DNA of 64,000 nt from Sciurus carolinensis (GCF_902686445.1 NC_062219.1:110299160-110363159), one strand, 5' to 3'; counted from the first letter of the stretch, positions 10,713 through 22,312 are shown. The notes: generated from the sequence alone by a model not told the origin. A program made the numbers and translations.

Positions 10713-10724
10713 ACACACACACAC

Positions 10725-10756
<32 letters not shown>
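10713..10756. repeat. (CA)n microsatellite
   Basis: About 21 CA units with a single CG interruption near 10729. Confidence 0.97.
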
Positions 10757-10760
<4 letters not shown>

Positions 10761-11168
10761 CAGAGATAATACCAGGGTTGGCCAGTCATTTCACAATGAC
10801 TAGGAGGAGCCCCTTAACCAGGAGAGTCTTGAGTTTTAGCTCTTTTCAAGATTCCAGCTGAGGACAGTACTTAGAGGGTCCCAGGGGCTCTCCAGGAATA
10901 CAAGGTTGGGCAGATACAGCTTCAGTGGCTTTGCCTTGTCTTCCTCCTCTCACAGATGCTATTTCAGGGGACACAACTCCTTCCACATTCCTCAATGCAG
11001 TCAGACACAAGAGAGAGGAGAAATGTCAGATCTGCATGGTGTTCACAGAGTCACACCTCTGGGCATCTCAGTCTGTAGGAAGCTGGAGCTTCTTGTCCCG
11101 TCTACCACTCATTCCCGCATTCCTTCATTAAGAAAATGTTCACCATCTACCACTGAAAAACAGAAAAG

Positions 11169-11378
11169 TCAGGCGTGGTGGCCCACACCTGTAATCCTAG
11201 TGGCTCAGGAGGCTGAGGCAGGAAGATCATGAGTTCAAAGCCAGCCCCAGTATTTAAGGAAGGCCCTAAGCAACTCAGTGAGATCCTGTGTCTAAATAAA
11301 ATATTTTAAGAAGAGCTGAGGATGAGGTTCAGTGGTAAAGCACCCCTAGGTTCAGTCCCCAGTACCAACAAAAAAAGA
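11169..11378 (+). mobile_element. B1-dID/MEN-like composite SINE
   Basis: The B1-like left part has CAGGCGTGGTGGCCCACACC, TGTAATCCTAGTGGCTCAGG and AGGCTGAGGCAGGAAGATCA. An ATAAAATA linker is followed by an ID-like right part with GCTGAGGATGAGGTTCAGTG, GTAAAGCACCCCTAGGTTCA and a short A tail. It contains degenerate polymerase III A- and B-box sequences. Confidence 0.9.
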
Positions 11379-11503
11379 GACAATCGTAGAGGAGGATAAA
11401 AGATGGATAAGAAAGGGACCCTGAGTCCAAGAGTTTATAACTAATGTGAAAAATAATCTCAAAGGTCTTAAATCAAGATAGTAGTTCACAAAGTTCTATC
11501 AAG

Positions 11504-11660
11504 TCAGGTATGGTGGAACACACCTGTAATCCCAGTAGCTTGGGAGACAAAGGGAGGAGGATCACAAGTTCAAAGCCTGCCTTAGCAACTTAGTGAGACC
11601 CTAAGCAACTCGGGGAGACCCTGTCTCTAAATAAAATATGAAAAAGGGCTGGGGATGTGA
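11504..11660 (+). mobile_element. B1-dID/MEN-like SINE, 3'-truncated
   Basis: TCAGGTATGGTGGAACACAC, CTGTAATCCCAGTAGCTTGG and AGTGAGACCCTAAGCAACTC match the B1 part. The copy ends shortly after the linker at GGGCTGGGGATGTG, so most of the ID part is missing. Confidence 0.85.
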
Positions 11661-11799
11661 AGTAAAGATAGCTGGCGGGGGACAAAGGCATGAAGGTAGA
11701 AATTGCAAGAGGATCTCAGGCAATGATAATTGAGTCTGGGCACAGGGCACATTCCATGCAAATTAGGGAAAACAGACAGGAAGACTGGAGACAACTCAG

Positions 11800-11930
11800 C
11801 ACCAGGCTAATGAATTTGTCCTCTTCTCGATGATGAAGAGCCTTGAAGGTTTTCAAGAAGAGAGGTGATGTGATTGACAGGGCGTTTTAGAAGTTTGATC
11901 AGTAGCCTATGGTTAATCTATGAGAGATGG
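11800..11930 (-). mobile_element. L2 LINE fragment
   Basis: Reverse-oriented L2 landmarks are seen: AGAGCCTTGAAGGTTTTCAA, GAGAGGTGATGTGATTGACA and TTAGAAGTTTGATCAGTAGC. They parallel the consensus 'GAAGCCATTGGAGGGTTTTAAGCAGGG...TGACATGATCTG'. Confidence 0.55.
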
Positions 11931-12124
11931 AATAAGGGGTGAAGAGTAACATGTGCCACATGCTCCGGCTTCATCCCAAATCACAGATCCTTCTGGACAT
12001 CCTTCTTGTTCTCACTCCTCCTTGTTCACCTGTACTTACATAAAACAAGCAATCCTGGAGCAGATTTTTTTTTTCTCGATTTATTCTTTCATTTTTTTTA
12101 AGAATAATTTCTAGTCACACATTG

Positions 12125-12285
12125 TTAATAGACTAGGTTAGGTTCTGTAAAATTTGTTGTTAGGCCATTTCATCATTGTGTGAACTATGGAGTGTATTTC
12201 ACACAAACTAACGTAGCCCTAATGTCTCTAGGGATCAAATATGCTGTTGGCTCTTATGTGACACATGACTGTGCCTGTACTGGTT
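12125..12285 (+). mobile_element. Old interspersed repeat, class not assigned
   Basis: The left side (ACTAGGTTAGGTTCTGTAAA, TCATTGTGTGAACTATGGAG, GTGTATTTCACACAAACTAA) and the right end (TATGTGACACATGACTGT) match, in order, a mammalian repeat I remember as ending in 'GCGGCGCATGACTGT'. I cannot name its class reliably. The middle of the consensus appears deleted. Confidence 0.5.
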
Positions 12286-12678
12286 CTAGTTATGAAAAAA
12301 AACTGCAATGGCTGAGTTAGACCAGCTGCCAAGGATCAGAAGGAACTTCAAGCTGGGTCTTGGATCTGGCATAACGGAGTCCCTCAGCAGTAGCATCACC
12401 ACTAACAATAACTAAGCACTCACTCTCTATGAGGTATTTAATACGACTCAGTCCTGAGAGGATGACCAGCTAGAGGGAAGTGGCTGAGTTTCATTTGATC
12501 CACACCATATTTTGATTCTATATTCTTTTTATCATGTGCATAGTTCAGGCCCAGAACAGAATTTCCAAACTCCATCCTGAGAAACAACTCAGGGATCAAG
12601 CTGGGCATACTGTATTCTGGAGGTTTAGTTTGGCTTTATCTTTGGACCTAATCAGTATCGAGATCCGGATTTCCTTCT

Positions 12679-12725
12679 TTATTTTTTCAAATATTTCTTG
12701 AGTACCCACTATGTGCCCAGCATTT
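12679..12725 (-). mobile_element. L2 3'-end fragment
   Basis: TTCAAATATTTCTTGAGTAC followed by CCACTATGTGCCCAGCA is the reverse complement of the L2 3' terminus. Confidence 0.6.
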
Positions 12726-12771
12726 TGTCTCACAAGAAAGCCATGTTTTCTGCTCCCATAAGAAATGGTGA

Positions 12772-12793
12772 TTTTTTTTTTTTTTTTTTTTTT
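12772..12793. repeat. Poly(T) run
   Basis: 22 consecutive T bases with no recognisable SINE or processed copy attached on the left. Confidence 0.95.
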
Positions 12794-15027
12794 GCTTGAA
12801 ATGACTGAAGGTAGAAACATTCACTCCCAGTTCATGATAATGAGGGAGCCTGGGTATAAGACTTGACTTAGATGATTATTCTGGGTCTCAGCCTTTAAAC
12901 TGCCCAGGATTTTCATTTCCTCGAGGTTAAAAAGACAGAATTTGCCTGGAGAATCGCAGTTCTCCATCAGAGACTATGATGTCCCGCGTGTCCAAGAGTA
13001 AAGCGGTACTACAATCAGATGGCTCCCTTCTCCCTGCCTCAGCTGCTCTGCTCTGCTGAGCATGCTTGTCACCCTACAGACCCTTCCCCACTGCTACTAA
13101 CTGGACTCATTCTTATGTGGGCACACTCCTGTCCCCAGGGGGCCTGATAGGTCCAGCCATCTGTTCGCTCCATGTCACTCTGAATCTAAACCTGCTCCAT
13201 TTTAACTGGACATTGTTTCTCTGTTTACCTAATAAGCCAATCACTTAATCCATCAAAAAGCTTGATTTGAAGATGGGGTAGAATTTGGTGTGGATAAAAA
13301 CCTCTTCTTTCAGCAGCCCCACCTCACCTCTTTCCTTTTTCTCCATAACTCTTCTTGAGTCCAAGAAATCAGACCCAGAAAAGGTATCTTCAGGAAAGAC
13401 AGGCATCAGGAAGAATGGATGGCTTTGGAGCAATCTGGTCCCCAGTAAGAACGCAAAGGGCATCAGCTAATGTGATTTCACAGATATGTAGTGAGTGCCT
13501 ATTAGACCGGCTGCTCTGTCCCATGGTACCTCAGGAAGAGTTGGGTCCCGTCCTCCATCTACAACTCATGGGCTCTGACCCTCCTCAACTGCCAGGCACA
13601 GGCCTACCCTCACCAAAGGGGGACTGGAATGGACGTCACTAATGACTCTTCCAGCACTAGCATTTTAGGATGTTAATGAGCGCAGGGAAAGAAACCAAAA
13701 ACCCGCTCCTGCAAAAAATGGAATCGCTTTGCCATTTCTGTTCTTTATTTGACCACAATTACTGGAATTATTTAGAACATATTTCCATGTTGAGGTCTAA
13801 TTACAGAATTTTCTAATTTTATTTTTTTGTTGTTGTTGTTGCCATTTGAATCCAACTTGTTTTGTTCATTTCCTCGGGTGGAAACTTTTAGCACGGAGTG
13901 CATTTTTATGAGTGTCTTTAACAGAGATTTAAATGTAACCTCTCTGCCTTGGTATGAAGTTCCTTGAAATTTACAGGAAAATAAAACATGGAGTCACTTT
14001 GAATTTAGGTCAAACCAAATTTTAATATCCAAAGAATTTAATCAGAAGACTGGAGTCTATTTTACTGCTTTAAGATACCAGATTTGGCATGTGTTCTATT
14101 TCGTTATGAAGGACCCTACCCATCTCAAGGCTGATGCGGTACATATTAGCATTCAAGTCCTCAGGAAATCTCATTTGGGTTCAAATTTAACTCTATCTCT
14201 CCTAGCATTTGTTAGATAAAAAAGAAAAATCCATGCTTCATATGTAGTCTCATAGATCAAATCAGACTTAATTCCCTAGTTCAGGGTGATTTGAGAGTTA
14301 TCAAATTGCTCAACACATTCCCAAACAAATATAACATCTCACTAATTCAGACCTCACTAATTTAGAATATATGCACCTTAAGGAATCATAGACACACCTA
14401 AGCAAATAGTATGCATGACTTTTAAGGAGTGTTTAACATTCTTAAGAAGGCATTGTTTTAAGTGTGTTAATAATACCTTTTGCATTTAAAAAAAAAAAGG
14501 TACAAAATAACAAATAATCCTAAATGAACCCTCGAAGTTGACGCAGTAGCTCTGCTTTGCGTGGAATGTATTTAGCCACTACTTGTGACACCAATTATAA
14601 CTGAAATCACTTTTAAAACATCCTATAATTCTAGCTTTTTCCCTTCTGGGTATACTGGTGCCACAACTTAATGGAAATTAATGATATTGCTGCTATATAA
14701 TATACCACATTGGAAAATGTGATGTGTTTGATCATGGCGCAAAATTTGCTTTATATGACTCACCACAGAGTAATGGCGAAAGCATTTGTGGTGGGAAGAA
14801 TATTGGAGGTGAGTTCGGGTAAACATAGAGGGAAAACTTGTCATCAAAAAATTGATCCAATCATCTTGTGACCAAGCAAGTAAAGCCCAGAAAGGCAAAC
14901 TGATTAGTGTGAGGTTCTCCAGCATGGGGTGAACTGGAGTAGGAGGTAGCAGCAAGGCTGTTGGCTCTAGGGCCAGGCTTTTTCTTTGGTTTTTGTTTTT
15001 GCAGCTCTCTTGGGTACTTATTTTTTC
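12794..15027. other. Mostly unrecognised, with one conserved-looking stretch
   Basis: About 13680-13960 has a low-repeat, AT-rich text with paired ATTA/TAAT cores around a (TTG)n stretch. It looks more like a conserved non-coding element than decayed transposon. Another A run lies at about 14488-14499. No coding exon is convincing, although frames of 60-120 codons occur. Confidence 0.35.
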
Positions 15028-15805
15028 TCTACACATTTTTTATTGACGCATTATAGTTGTACATAATGGTGGGATTTGTTGTTACATATTCATACATGCA
15101 AACAATATAAGGATATAATTTGGCCAATATCGCTCCCTAGTACTTCCCTCCTCTCTCCTCACCTCCCTCCCCCTGGTCCCTTTCCTCTACTGATCTCCCT
15201 TTGCTTTCCATGCCATCACCCCACCTTTCTCTTCCTTCTTTTTCTCTGGCCTCCACATATAAAATATACAACCCCTTTACCTTCTGAGTTTAGCTTATTT
15301 CACTTAACATAATGGTTTCTAGTTCCACCCATTTTCCTGCAAATGACATCATTTCATTTTTATTTATGGCCGAATAAAACTCCATTGTGCATTTATACCA
15401 CTTTTTTAATCCATTCATCTGTTGATGGACACCTAGCTGATTCCATAATTTGGCTATTGTGAATTGTGCTGCTATAAACATGGGTATGCGTGTACCTCTG
15501 TAGTGTGATGACTTTAATTCTTCAGGATAAATACTGAGAAGTGTATATCTGGGTCATTGGGTGGTTCCATGCTTAGTCTTTTGAGGAAACTCTGTACTGA
15601 TTTCCAGAGTGGTTGTACTAATTTACAATCCCACCAACAGTGTAAAAGTTTTCCTTTTCCTCCGCATCCTCTCCAGCATTTATTATTTTTTGTATTCTCC
15701 ATGGCTGCCATAGTGACTGGTGTGGGATGAAATCTCAGTATAGTTTCATTTGCATTTCCCTAACTGCTAATGTCATTGAACTTTTTTTTTCCACCTATTT
15801 GTTAG
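15028..15805 (-). mobile_element. L1 LINE 3' end (ORF2 C-terminus plus 3' UTR)
   Basis: On the minus strand, the element reads from the ORF2 C-terminal region at the right, through the 3' UTR, to its 3' end at the left (ATTTTTTATTGACGCATTAT on plus). The pyrimidine-rich block at 15135-15235 on plus is the polypurine tract typical of rodent L1 3' UTRs. It is 5'-truncated, as most genomic L1 copies are. Confidence 0.92.
15290..15711 (-). pseudogene. L1 ORF2 protein C-terminal remnant, frameshifted
   Basis: Two minus-strand frames carry recognisable ORF2p C-terminal sequence. The first, 15711-15514, includes [18 protein letters not shown], which is the Cys-rich motif with its C/C/H/C spacing, followed by [10 protein letters not shown]. 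The second, 15481-15290, includes MFIAAQFTIAKLWNQ and an AGKWVELETIMLSEIS ending. A frame break and stop lie between at about 15482-15513. The copy has no reverse-transcriptase or endonuclease domain and cannot be functional. Confidence 0.9.
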
Positions 15806-17210
15806 GGTCAGGCTTTTTCATCGCCCTGCTGTTTCCTTTATGAAAGGAGCAGAGCTCATTCCAAACCAGTCTTGCTCCTCCTTAAATGGTCTTACGCTGA
15901 CCCAGCACCTTAACTTCACACAGCCACTGGTTTACTTGTTTAAGGCACTTTAAGAGCCCGCCTACAAAATTATTCAATTTCCCCCCAAACCACGTACTCA
16001 GCCTTCAGGACTTGTTTTGTTCCAAAGCATCTTGCCCAGGGGTAGCCCCATGCAGACCCAATTACTATGGGAGGTCAGAAACATATATGTCCTGCCACAT
16101 TATTTTGCCTGATCTTTCTGCTTCTTCCACCTCCTACTCACTGGTAAACCAAGACTAGGTGGGTATTTCAATGTGCTGGGGGATCACCCAGGCAACCTGG
16201 ATTTTCTTCCAGTTGAGCTCAAGAGCCACAGGCCACAGTAACCTGATTCTTGACATGTTCACCACGGATCTTGGAAGCTGTTTTCTTTCTGGTTTGTGAT
16301 TTTCAATAAGATCCCAAACAACCAAAGAGGAGAGAAAAAGAACAAGCACAGAGAGAAAAATCCCTAACCTTCCAAAACCAGACATTTATCACAGTCATTC
16401 ACACAACGACCTCAAGGGAGGTCACCGCTACTTAAAAATTGGCTTTGGTGCTGCGGTGAGCACCAACAGGCATTTTTGGCCTGACAAACCAATTAGCCAA
16501 TCATCATATCCACTTCCTTGCTCCTTCCTGAATTTCTCAAACATGTGTTTCTTGGAATGCACCCCTTTTTCCACATAGACCCAAGTGACAAATCATCAAC
16601 ACCGAAGTACCAGTGCTCCATGACAAACCACTAGCATGTTTTGCAACTGCCAGAGGGCAGGAGTGAGTGATAAGCCAGACTACCAAATTTGATAAAAAGA
16701 AAAGAAAAAAAACCTGTTTGTACTGGCTAAGTATTATGTTCCAAAGTGCAGGGATGGCACTTACTTATTTGCAAAATATTCTGAGATCTGTTACAGTGTC
16801 GAGGAAGCTGGTGAGAGGAAGCCCTGTCATCAGCGGCAGGCTGGCTGACTCCCAGGAAAGCAGTAACTCCTTGAGGCTACCACAGTCCACACCCTGGTCC
16901 TCAACCTGGCAGCGAGATTCAGGCTGCCTTTACCTGGAGATGCAAATCCATTTCTCACAGACTGGTGTCTGATAACCAAGTACACAGAGGGTTGATGTAT
17001 AAACCAGAGACTAGTCTCAACAGTGTGACTGACCCTCTCCAAGAGCTAGCTTGCCCTCTCCCTGTTTGGAAAGACACCTGGGAAACCATCCCAAAAGTTT
17101 GCTGGAGGGCATTGACTCAGAGGTTAGGAACATGACCTTGAAAGACTTTTGTCCCAGCCAAAACCTCTGCTTCCTTAAACATGTCCGATGATCCTGTACA
17201 TTCAGAAGAA
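15806..17210. other. No recognised feature
   Basis: Frames of 70-100 codons occur on both strands. One at 16155-16385 (minus) starts with a hydrophobic stretch but has no family resemblance. No repeat was named with confidence. Confidence 0.4.
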
Positions 17211-17306
17211 TTTTTTTATTTCTTTCTTTGGTGGTGCTGGGGATTGAACTTAGGGCACTATTCATGGTAGGCAAGTACTTTACCACTAAGCTACAGCCCC
17301 AGCCCA
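17211..17306 (-). mobile_element. ID-type SINE
   Basis: A T-rich tail is followed by GGTGGTGCTGGGGATTGAAC, TTAGGGCACTATTCATGGTA, GGCAAGTACTTTACCACTAA and GCTACAGCCCCAGCCC. This is the reverse complement of the tRNA-derived ID body seen in the plus-strand copies elsewhere in the window. Confidence 0.88.
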
Positions 17307-18044
17307 CAGTCTGTCTTTCTATAATTCTAAGCTGCCTGTTTCCCTTTCGCTATCATTCTTCCCTAGAGCTCCAGGAGTCCATATGAGGTAGAGTTGGTAT
17401 TTGAAGTCATATGTCTCTCTCCAAAGGCCACATACACAGCCACTCCATAGCTGTCCTTGGTATATTCATATAGTCTAGACCCCCTCCCTTCCTTTGATTA
17501 TTTATATTTTCACAGAGAAAGTGAAAGAGAGGGTTATGGCTAACTGTGGCAGAGAGAGGAGGTGCTGCTGGAATTTAGCCATAACAAGACCCTGATGAAT
17601 TAATTGCAATGTTGGAGAGGACAGTGAACCTCGAAAATCAGTTTCCGACCCTGCCAGTTAAAACAATTAAGACAACAATGACAATAACAAAATTCCATCT
17701 TTACAGTGCCAATCTTTCCAAATTACTTTAATTGATATTTCTATCTTAGTAAAGTCCAATAAATATAACTAAGACTTTGTTAGGTTATTAACTGCTTGCT
17801 GACCACAGAATGTTATTAGAGCTATAGTTGGTACAAAAGGTTGTTCTGAACCCTGGATTTTTAGCCCCTGTCTCCTTCCCCTTATGCAAACCTGTCTTCT
17901 TGTAACTTCTCCTCAAAGCTGAGGTGAGGTAGATTCTATTTATTCCAAGATTATGAGTGGTTTAGCTCTCTCGTTAGTTGGAATTTTGTAAGCATGGGGA
18001 TTCACAGAGTTAGATAATTTTTATATTAGGGCTCTGAAATGATC
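17307..18044. other. No recognised feature
   Basis: AT-rich single-copy-like sequence. No repeat or exon is supported. Confidence 0.4.
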
Positions 18045-18175
18045 ATATAATCCAACTACCTCATTTTATAAATGAGGAAATGAGCACCTAAAGTCTTGTG
18101 TCAGGACACCTAATTAGTCACAGAGTCAATATGTAAAATAACATCTAAGTACAGATCTGATGTTCTTTCCTCCTA
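18045..18175 (-). repeat. MIR-like fragment
   Basis: TAATCCAACTACCTCATTTT, ATAAATGAGGAAATGAGCAC and a degraded GGACACCTAATTAGTCACAG follow the reverse MIR-type order ('CATTTTACAGATGAGGAAACTGAGG...CACACAGCTAG'). Confidence 0.5.
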
Positions 18176-19904
18176 ATGGGAATGAAATTAACAACCAACT
18201 AGGCAAACTGTCAAATGGATGGGAGAAATGGATACAGAAATGTCCTCCTGCTTTTTCATGCTGATGTTGAAACATCCTAGGCTAAAAGGATCCAGATACG
18301 ACGAGAGACGCTTTTCCCTCACCCCTGTAAACCAGGCCTTGTACATTTAGGCAATAGCTGACATCTAGACCTCTGTTTCCAGAATTGAGGGAAATGAAGT
18401 TGGACATGATCCTTGTCTAGTGAGGGAGCCTCACCTGTCCCAAACACAGCATGTCCACAAGAAGCTGAGGAGGGAAGGATTCAACATTGCCAATGATTGA
18501 GGCTCAGAAGCAAGGCTGTCCTGGAGGGAGAACCGCAGAGCATAAAGCAAATGGAAACTGGCAGAGTCCCAGCTGAGGATGGGCCGGAAGCAAGGTTTGA
18601 GGCATCACAGCTAAGAGAACTGGGGAGTTTCTTCATAGCTGAGAGTGAGGTGAAGAGTAAGAGCTGAAGCTAGAACGACCCCTAGAGATGATGGGCTGCA
18701 AGAAGTGGAAGCCCCAAGGTGGGAGCCATGAAGAACTTCCTGCTGAATCTGACAGGAAGTGGAGGAGGGGAGAAGGAAACTGAGCAAGGGCCTCCTCACC
18801 ATCACACCTCAGCACTTCAGATGGTGCAGGTAAGATGGGGGCAGAGTTCCAAGTACTCTTGAACTCCATGTCCAAGGCAGATCCAGGTTATGAGGAGCCC
18901 GAAGCCAATATAGTTTGACATTAAGAGGAAAACAATATAGATTTATGTTACAAATAATGAGTTTCATTATAAATTATAATGTGCTACAAATATGAATTTT
19001 TATTTATAATGAGAAAATAAATCAAAATATATTACCAAAGTTTTTTTTTAATCAAATACTACAAACATCACAAAAAGAAATATTTCCATTGATTAACTTT
19101 GGCATGTTTTATATTATTTTCAGCATTTTTGTCTGTATATTCTTCTTGATACATCATCTCTTTAGATAGTAATGATTTTTAAGTATTATTTTCTATATAG
19201 AGAGAAAATAGGCAATTCAGTGTTTATAGCATAGTTGATCAAATTTTGTTTTAGTTTTTGAATACTTGGGGATAATAGTTTGGATTAAACATGGACAAAA
19301 ACTAAATCTTCCACTTATAATTTTAGACCCCTGATGAAGAGGAAGAATTCTCCACAGCATAGTTTCTGGCCCCATATGTAACTAGCTTCCCTGCCACTAC
19401 TTCCATAATACCAGTGCCAGGTGCCTTAGGACACAGTGAAAATGAGAGATAATTTTGGCTGTAGACCTTCATACCATGACAGGGGGAGGGGTCTACCCAT
19501 AGGTTCAAGGGGTATACCTGCCATTCCCACCCATCCATGTCATAGAAATAATGGCAAATCAAACCACCCTAATATACCCCAAGAAACCTGAACCGAAGTC
19601 TCCCCAATTCAGTTGTCCTTTATGAGACATCCCAAATGCCCATGGTCACTCCAAGGTCATCTGATAGGAAGGGAAGTGTGATAGAAGAAAGGTGGAAAGA
19701 AAAAGGCAACAGCCCTAGAGGATTGTGTCAGGAGAGCTTACCTTCCTAAACTGTACCAAGACACATGAGTACTAGGGCCCTCCCAGGCAAGGGGTGGGGA
19801 AGGGAAGGTCCCACAGTTTCACTGTAAATCCAGGCCTTAAATCTAGAGACGCCAGAGCTGCTGATGAAGCTCAACACCACCCCGCTCCAAATAGGCGAAC
19901 TCAC
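18176..19904. other. No gene; AT-rich centre
   Basis: 18900-19260 is strongly AT-rich (TATTTATAATGAG-type text). The flanks have several isolated minus-strand splice-like sites, for example AGGAAG followed by GTAAGC reading left from 19742. No coherent exon chain or repeat is recognised. Confidence 0.35.
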
Positions 19905-19998
19905 CTGTCAGAGCCACTCTTAGGCTTGTGGCTAGGGGAGAGTGGTGAAGGTGGTCCCACATAATCCTTAAAATGAATCCACATAAGGCTGGATTTGT
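19905..19998 (-). other. Possible minus-strand exon, unproven
   Basis: Reading leftwards, a long pyrimidine tract (CTTGGTTCCTCACCCTCCTC... then TCATCAG) ends next to base 19998. The segment ends at 19905 with GACAG, directly followed by GTGAGT. Both splice sites fit consensus well. The 94-base interval is open in two frames, so open reading does not discriminate. No homology is recognised. Confidence 0.2.
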
Positions 19999-20787
19999 CT
20001 GATGAAGTGAGGAGGAGGGTGAGGAACCAAGAGCAGCAAACACCCATCTCCACTGCTTAGCATCATGGGCTACAGGGAGGAAAGAGCAATCCAGGGTCAG
20101 TGTGGGAAGCAAGGTGACAGGGAAGACAGCATGGTGTCTGACACACATACCTGCCAGTCCCCAGGTCAGCTCTGGTCACCATGGAAAGTGGGGCTGCAGT
20201 GCCAACAGGGAGGAGAGGATTTCTAAAGTGCTAGTCAGTCAGGGGCAGTGGTGTCATCACCTGAGCAAACCCCAGGTGACTACAGTGTGTGACAGATGGG
20301 GCAGTGGCCCCTTCACTTCCAAAGAGAACACAGTATGACCCTGGCACCTTGAGGGTGGACAGCTCTCAGAGGAGGTAGCCCTGGATGCGGAACTAAGGTG
20401 CTGGAACAGAGGCCAGGGAGATGCAGCCCAGGAGTTAGGCTGACATCATCAGCAGGGACCAGAGTGGGACAGGAGGGAAGAAGAAGATGCCACACAGTGA
20501 CCACAGTTAGCATACTTGACATAGCTCTCCATAACTCCCAAAATGACACAGTGAAGGGTGTTTTGCAGGGGATGGAGGCCATGTTGGAATGAATGAAGTT
20601 CGTGTGGGTGCCATCGAGCTGGAGATTCAGGTCCCATCCATGGACATCATGACTCTGCCTGTTTTGTAAAATCCTCATCTAAGTACTATTATGTATCTGA
20701 GTCTGAAGGGACAAAGACTGTGGTTCTCCTGTTCAGACCCAACATTTAGGGGAAAGAAGGTCAAATTGGAATAAGATTTCCACTTGC
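19999..20787. other. No recognised feature
   Basis: GC-moderate sequence with long chance frames on both strands, including 121 codons at 20313-20678 minus. No repeat, exon or RNA is recognised. Confidence 0.4.
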
Positions 20788-20850
20788 TCATTTGCTCTTC
20801 ATTCATACATTTATTGAACTTCCTTGATGTGCCAGGTCTGTGGTGGGGTG
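20788..20850 (-). mobile_element. L2 3'-end fragment
   Basis: TTCATTCATACATTTATTGA ACTTCCTTGATGTGCCAGGT is the reverse complement of the L2 3' terminus. Confidence 0.65.
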
Positions 20851-20934
20851 AGTTAGACTTTCAGCTGTTCACTGCCCGGGGAGCTGGCCATGCTGTATCA
20901 CCTGTAGCTGGAGGGCACTGTGCAAGGAGGCAGC

Positions 20935-21180
20935 ACCACTTAATGCTCAAGGCTCAGAACTCTGAAGCCCCAGAGACATGGGTTTAAACTCATAGCCACC
21001 CCTTACCAGCTGGGAGAATATAGGTGAGCCGTTTGATCTCTCTGAGCCTCTGCAGTGGTCCTTACCTATAAAATGAGAATAGCAACAAGGCTTCTTGCAG
21101 GGCACACTTGGGAATTAACATGTGTAATGCACACATGTTGGGCACACAGGGAAAGCTTAGTAAGTGAGCTATTCATCTAC
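20935..21180 (+). repeat. MIR SINE
   Basis: Landmarks in order: AGACATGGGTTTAAACTCAT, ACCCCTTACCAGCTGGGAGA, GATCTCTCTGAGCCTCTGCA, TATAAAATGAGAATAGCAAC and AAGCTTAGTAAGTGAG. The copy is near full length and plus-oriented. Confidence 0.8.
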
Positions 21181-21549
21181 CATTCACATTTTTATTCTCT
21201 TCGTGTTCCCATGTGGGAGTTCACTGTAGAGCAGAGTTGTGAGACACTCACAATTGGAGGGAAGAAAACTCTGCCTTCAGCAGGCATTAGCAGGGAAGAG
21301 CCCTGAGGTCCTGACAGCACCAGAGGATGCTGACTGCAGAGCGTGAGACTTGGAAGGCTGTGCCTCCAAATAGAAAAGGAAGCTGGCAAAGACTGTGAAG
21401 CAGATAGACAGCTGCACACACGGGCATGAAGATAACACCTTCTGCAGGCTTTCCGGAAAACTGGAGGAAGGAGCATTGAGAAAGTTGGGGTTCCTGTCAT
21501 CACAAGTGGGGCCAGACCTGGAAAGCTGAACCTTGCTGAACAGGCTGTC
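21181..21549. other. No recognised feature
   Basis: A 149-codon minus-strand frame spans 21192-21641 but has no recognisable domain and runs into the L2 fossil to its right. Confidence 0.4.
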
Positions 21550-21850
21550 TCCCATCGGGAAAGTGGGGGAATGATTAGTAAGCCTAGGTAAGAAGTTGGC
21601 CAGGTAGGAGAACAGTTCAGGAAGCCACCAGAGTCCTGCATGGGAAGGAGGAAGGAAAGGAATAGGAATAAAGTTGGAAAGTTAAGTTGGAGCCAAATTA
21701 TGAAAAGCCTCCTGCACTAAACTCTACTCAGTTCTGCAGGATTGGGAGACCTGTTGAAATTTTATAGGCAAGAATCAGAAAGCAGATAGAATAATTGGGC
21801 ATGTGTTTTACTAAGCATTCCCTGTGGCTGCGTAGAAAGTGTCATGTGTC
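21550..21850 (-). mobile_element. L2 LINE fragment
   Basis: GGAGCCAAATTATGAAAAGC, CAGATAGAATAATTGGGCAT and ACTAAGCATTCCCTGTGGCT follow the reverse L2 3'-region order ('GCCAGATCATG...GGATCACTCTGGCTGC'). Strongly diverged. Confidence 0.45.
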
Positions 21851-22142
21851 AGAAAAAGGTCAGTTAACCCTGCTGTTCTGAGTGCTGCTGTGTGGGATGA
21901 GGATGCAGCTGCGCTCCTCTGTAGGCCTTCTGACCTCATTTCTCCCTCCATGGCTGGGAATGTGACGAGGTCCTCACAGTCAACCTCTTTCAGGGAACTT
22001 TGTTTTTTTTTTTTGATTCCTCATTCTAAGGACACAGAGGCCAGATTGGAGTCTAAATTTCTAGATGTTCAGAACAAGGCCATCCCTGAAATAACCATGC
22101 TTTAGAGAATAAAGGGGCAGTCAGACTAAATAGGGTAAATTA
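21851..22142. other. No recognised feature
   Basis: A T run lies at about 22002-22013. Nothing else is seen. Confidence 0.4.
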
Positions 22143-22312
22143 ACAATTTATTTTGGGACTGGGGTTAGGGCTCAGCGGCAGGGTGCTTGCCTCGCACATG
22201 TGAGGCAACGGGTTTGATCCCCAGCACCATGAAAAAATAAATAAATAAAATAAAGGTCATTGTGTCCACCTACAACTAAAATTATTTAAAAAAAAAAAAA
22301 CAATTTATTTTG
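22143..22312 (+). mobile_element. ID-type SINE with intact 13-bp target-site duplication
   Basis: The 13-base word ACAATTTATTTTG occurs at 22143-22155 and again at 22300-22312, directly flanking the element. Between lies the tRNA-derived body: GGACTGGGGTTAGGGCTCAG, CGGCAGGGTGCTTGCCTCGC, GTTTGATCCCCAGCACCATG, then an A-rich region (AATAAATAAATAAAATAAAG) and an A13 tail. Perfect duplications and low divergence indicate a recent LINE-mediated insertion. Confidence 0.95.

Noticed and set aside
16155..16385. Minus-strand frame with a hydrophobic start resembling a membrane anchor
   Set aside because: The hydrophobic run comes from a pyrimidine-rich stretch. There is no splice context or homology to support it.
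18435..18464. Minus-strand 30-base segment between good acceptor and donor
   Set aside because: Too short to distinguish from chance without RNA data.
21192..21641. 149-codon minus-strand frame
   Set aside because: Overlaps a second frame on the same strand and runs into an L2 fossil. Ser/Pro/Leu-rich composition reflects base bias.
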